NCBI GenBank assembly: GCA_011317545.1
Contig: WUJK01000010.1
Span: forward strand, 1,116,001 to 1,180,000
Source: Coniella vitis
Taxonomy: Eukaryota; Ascomycota; Sordariomycetes; Diaporthales; Schizoparmaceae
DNA length: 64,000 nucleotides
Direction: 5' to 3'
The translations under genes and the position numbers were made by a program. Shown here piece by piece: positions 59,967 through 64,000 of the stretch (within the stretch, counting starts at the first letter, position 1; every line of letters begins with the position of its first letter). The notes under the pieces are model-generated. The model had not been told where the DNA came from. It saw only the letters and a program-made list of their open reading frames with translations, and did no database searches.

Positions 59967-62900
59967 TTAATTCTTATTTTTATACTCCTTAGTTATATTA
60001 TCGTTATTTATATAATTCTTTGGGTTATATATATTATTTGATATATTAGCTTGTTTTATAAGATATTTCTGTTGAGGATTTGGCAGATTCTTTGTAAGAA
60101 AGTCTGCTAATTATTCTTTTATAGGGGTATATATTATTCTGATTTTATTATCAGCTATAGCTTGACGAGTATAGTGATATATTATATCTATATACTTAGT
60201 CCTTTTATGAAATTCTGGATTTTTAGCTAGTTTTATAGCACTAGTATTATCTACTAGTATAACTAGTATTTCTATATTATACCCTAGTTTTAAGTTATTA
60301 TTAAAGTAAGTATATAGATTATTTAGATATATAGCTTCGTAAACGGCTTCTTTTAAAGCTATATATTCCGCTTCGCATGAACTTATAGCTATAGTTTTCT
60401 GTAACTGGGAATTCCAGCTTATTATATTATTATTAGCTATCTTATTATTATTATTGTTTGATAAAGAGAATATATAGCTTGTGGTTGATTTTCTATTATT
60501 TATATCGTTAGCGAAATCGCTATCGCAATAGCCTTTTATTATAAAGCTTATAGTATTGCAATCGTATATAATACCCAAGTCTGGATATTTAAGTAGATAT
60601 TTCCAAATATATTCTAAAGCTTTAAAATGCTCGTTATTTGGATTACTTATAAATCTTAAGCAATATATAACGCTATAGGCTATATCTGGACGAGTCTTTA
60701 AAGCTAAATATAATAAAGACCCTATTTGCTTCTGATATTTAGTTATTTCATCTTTATTAGTAATGCTATTATTTTTACTTAGTTTTAAGCCTAAGATTCC
60801 AGGTATTAAAACTGGTTTATAGTTATTTATATTTATATTAAACTTGTTTAGAAGTTTATTTGTATAGGCCGTCTGATTTATATATAATAGCTTTTTATTA
60901 TAATCGATAGTTAAATCGATTCCTAGAAAAGACTTTAGTGGGCCAATTTTCTCAAGTTCTATATCGTTATATAATAACTTTTCTAGTTTATTTAAGTTAT
61001 TAATATTTTCTGTTATTATAAGCATATCGTCAACATAACAGATAATTGTTATATTATGTTCTTTATTTATATATACGCCTTCATCGTAAGGGTATATTTC
61101 GAATCCGTATTTATATAATATAGATTTTAAATATTTATTCCACAAGCGTGGAGCTTGTTTTAGGCTATATAAAGCTTTATTCAATTTAGCCACTTTATCT
61201 TTATAGTTATTATTATTATATATACCAGTTGGTAATTGCATATATATTTCAGTATCAATATTAGTATGTGTAAATGCATTTTTAACATCGTACTGTATTA
61301 TATTATAGCCTTTATTTATAGCTATTATTAAGAGTATATGCCAAGTTTCTGAACGGCAAGTTGTTGAAAAAGTATCGAGGTAATCTATACCTAAAACTTG
61401 GTTAAAGCCCTGAATAACCCAATGGGCCTTATATCGATATGTTTTATTATTATTTATTATCCAATCCGGATTTATATAGTTGTTATTTATAGGTTTCTTT
61501 TTATATACCTATCTACCGTTTATAACGGTCTTATTTTTAGGTATATTGATTATATCGAAAGTATTTCGACTATTTAGTGTTTTTACTTCTTCTTTTATAG
61601 CTTTTAGCTATTCAGGGAAGTCTGGGCTATTATATACTTCTTTTAACGTATTAGGTTCGTTTATAGTAGAAGTAGTTAATAAAAAGCCCTTATTTATAAA
61701 ACTATTAAAGTTATATTATGTATATAATATAGTATCTTTAATAGTTAATGCTATAGGATCAATAGACGATACTTCACTTATATTATCGTTATTATCGTTA
61801 TAATCCTTATTAGGGCTATTATTAACTACTTCTTTATTTAAAGAAGCATTATTATTATTAGTATTTATAGTAAAGGGAATAGAATCTCCCCCGTTTTGAT
61901 TATATATAGTTATATCTTTTAAGTCTAGTATATTATACTGATTTTTAATTATATAGCAATCTCTAGTCCAGATTGCTCGTTTATTTATAAAATCCCAGAC
62001 TTTATAGTTATTATTATTTTCTCCGTATCCGATAAGAGCTGATTTTATAGCTTTAGGTTCTAACTTAGTTATATAGCTATTATTCTTATAATAAGTTATA
62101 GAACCCTAAGCCTTTATATTATTTATATTCGGCTTTATATTATATTTTATTTCGAACGGAGTTTTAAAGTTTAAGGCTTTATATAGTGTTCTGTTATATA
62201 TATATATAGCTGATAATAGGGCTTCGCCCTAGAGGTATTTTGGTAAATAAGCTGTATATAATAAAGCCCTTACTTTATTAAGTAAAGTTCTATTAATCCG
62301 TTCTATTAAGCTGTTTGGCTCTTTTATATACGGAGGGGTTGTTTTATAAATTATTCCAGCTTCTTGTAAATATACCTTAAAATTATTATTTATATATTCA
62401 GTACCGTTATTAGTAAATATCTCTTTTATTCTTTTATTATTATTATTATTATTAACTTTATTAGCAAAGTCTTTAAAAGCGTTTAAAGCTTCGCTTTTAT
62501 TTTTTAAGAGACATATAGTTAAATAACGGCTTCTTTTATCAAGAAACGTTATATAGTATTTATAGTTATTATAAGTAGCTGGATTTATAGGCCCTCCGAT
62601 ATCAGAGTGTATTCTTTCGTTATTATCGTATATAAATTCGTTATATTCTGATATTCGGTTTATTTTAACTGTGGCTTTTGCTTTTAGGCATAGTTCATAA
62701 GGCTTAGAGTTAAACTCTTATACTTGCTTATTATTATATAGTATATTATTATTCGATAAAAACTTTAATAAAGCGGGTAGCCCTATATGCCCTAAGCGTA
62801 TATGCTATAGTTTTATAATATTAGGTTTATTATTTTTATTATTTCCAGAGGTCGAAAGAATAGTATTCTTATTCAAAGGTATAATAATACGAACTTATAT

Positions 62901-64000
62901 AGTATATAGTCCGTTATTACTTATTCCTTTAGCTATTAGCTTATTACTATCTTTCGTATATAAGGCGATCGTATTATTATCGAATATAGTTTTAATCGAG
63001 TTATTCGCTAATCTATTTAGCGATAATAGGTTAATCCCTAATTCGGGTTTATAATAAACGTTCTTTAGATATAAACGCTTATTATTATAGTTATTTAACT
63101 CGATTATAAGATCGCCTTCCCCTTTTACTTATAAAGTAAATATATTACCCTAATTTACGGTTTTATTTATAGAACGATAGTTATATAATAACTCTTTATC
63201 AAAGACCGTATTTATATTAGCAGCACTATCTATTATAAAGCTATTTACTTTAATATCCCTTTTAATATTATTATTATAGGTTATAAGGATATTTAGATTA
63301 TCTATTATATTATTAGCTTTTGCTGCTTTATTATAGGGGTTATTATTTTCATAAGGGGTATATACCTCTTCGTTATTTTCATTATTATTATTATAATCTT
63401 TGTAATCTATAGGGTCGTCCTTCGATATATCGCTTATAGAGGTAAATAGAGCTTCTTCGCGGTTATTTCGCTCTTAACGATTTGGATTTTCTTTATTAGC
63501 GTTATTATCGCTATTTTTAATATTCCAGCCCTTAGGAGCTAGTTTCGGGTGTAAAAAGTAGTATTTATCTATAGTATATCCAGAAAGCTTGTAATAGCTG
63601 CAGAATATACCTTTAGTCTTTTTATAAGGCTTTTTCACCCTATTATTATTATTATTATTATTATTCTTATTTAAGAAACGAGGCTTATTAGAAGTATATA
63701 AAATCTTCTCTTTATTATCTTTACCTCTAGATTCGTCTATAATAGCCGAAAATAGAGTATCGATATTATAAGCCTTTGAATCGTTTCTTAAAGCTTAAAT
63801 AACGTTCGAAATAAAGCTTTCGTAAGTATTATCCAAGTTAAATAAAACCTAAGAAATAACTACCTAATTACGTAAGTTAATATCTTTGGATTTTAAGTTA
63901 TTAACTAATTCTTTAACTTTCGATAGATATTCCTCTATAGAGGTATATTTATTTAGAGTTAAAGAGAAAAACTCTTTAAGAATTAAATAATCCGTTATAA
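59967..64000 (-). pseudogene. Ty1/copia retrotransposon polyprotein, RIP-damaged, 5' end outside window
   Basis: On the minus strand from 64000 to about 59967 the order is gag, integrase, reverse transcriptase, RNase H: the copia order. The gag part includes EEYLSKVKELVNNL and a zinc-knuckle remnant (about 63602-63546). Integrase core is near 62,640-62,200 (HSDIGGP, FTNNGTEY, IERINRTLLNK). RT runs from about 61,490: HWVIQGFNQVLGIDYLDTFS, DVKNAFTHTNID, the YVDD active site, then RNase H with SSCEAEYIALKEAVYEAIYL and FHKRTKYIDI. The longest intact frame is 61241-60111. In-frame stops at Trp positions (61515-61513, 61610-61608, 62108-62106, 62231-62229) and at a Gln position (60113-60111) disable it. 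Further stops occur in gag. The catalytic RT residues survive. The 5' LTR is beyond the window. Confidence 0.88.

Noticed and set aside
61480..61803. 107-codon plus-strand frame rich in Leu/Phe
   Set aside because: It is antisense to the copia RT/linker region and arises from AT-rich sequence.

Overview
This window is nuclear DNA from a filamentous ascomycete (Pezizomycotina; a sordariomycete, perhaps Hypocreales, is my inference from protein style and intron structure). Genes carry short GT-AG introns of about 50-200 nt, lie on both strands at roughly 2-4 kb spacing, and encode ordinary fungal orthologues such as Atg9, Atg4, Cog6, Emg1 and mitoferrin. The last 14 kb is extremely AT-rich, and its transposon remnants carry C-to-T / G-to-A changes at CpA/TpG of the kind left by repeat-induced point mutation (RIP).

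Layout. 0.3-4.3 kb: an ER DnaJ/TPR co-chaperone (+) convergent with a seven-exon mitoferrin (-). 6.8-12.6 kb: ATG9 (-) and COG6 (+), divergent. 13.4-16.9 kb: a Sap1/spastin-like MIT-AAA ATPase (+), then mitochondrial ribosomal protein uS17m (-). 19.6-21.2 kb: the 18S rRNA methyltransferase EMG1/NEP1 (+). 23.2-24.9 kb: a VOC (glyoxalase-fold) protein with a long disordered tail and an apparent one-base frameshift (+). 26.3-30.0 kb: cystathionine gamma-synthase (+) convergent with an SPX-RING protein (-) whose last exon ends in a CaaX box. 30.7-37.7 kb: a JJJ1-type DnaJ zinc-finger protein (+), ATG4 (-) and the G-patch protein SQS1 (+). 38.3-42.0 kb: a divergent histone H2B/H2A pair. 42.7-45.8 kb: a five-exon complex I LYR subunit (NDUFB9 type, -) divergent from KGD2, the 2-oxoglutarate dehydrogenase E2 (+). 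47.2-49.7 kb: an eight-exon secreted carboxylesterase (-). 50.0-64.0 kb: a RIP-mutated transposon block with LINE RNase H remains, three related LTRs, a Ty3/gypsy integrase remnant, a perfect (ATT)n tract of about 209 bp, a short island of normal composition, and a Ty1/copia element running off the right edge.

Functional links. Most genes are housekeeping: ribosome biogenesis (EMG1, SQS1, JJJ1), mitochondrial function (mitoferrin, uS17m, NDUFB9, KGD2), autophagy and Golgi traffic (ATG9, ATG4, COG6) and chromatin (H2A, H2B). Several divergent pairs (ATG9/COG6, H2B/H2A, NDUFB9/KGD2) join functionally related genes across one shared intergenic region. I found no obvious secondary-metabolite cluster, CRISPR array, rRNA or tRNA gene. 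The points most worth a second look are the CaaX-ending SPX-RING protein, the frameshifted VOC protein, the GC-AG intron in mitoferrin, and the RIP-damaged retroelements, whose damage falls on catalytic and zinc-binding codons.
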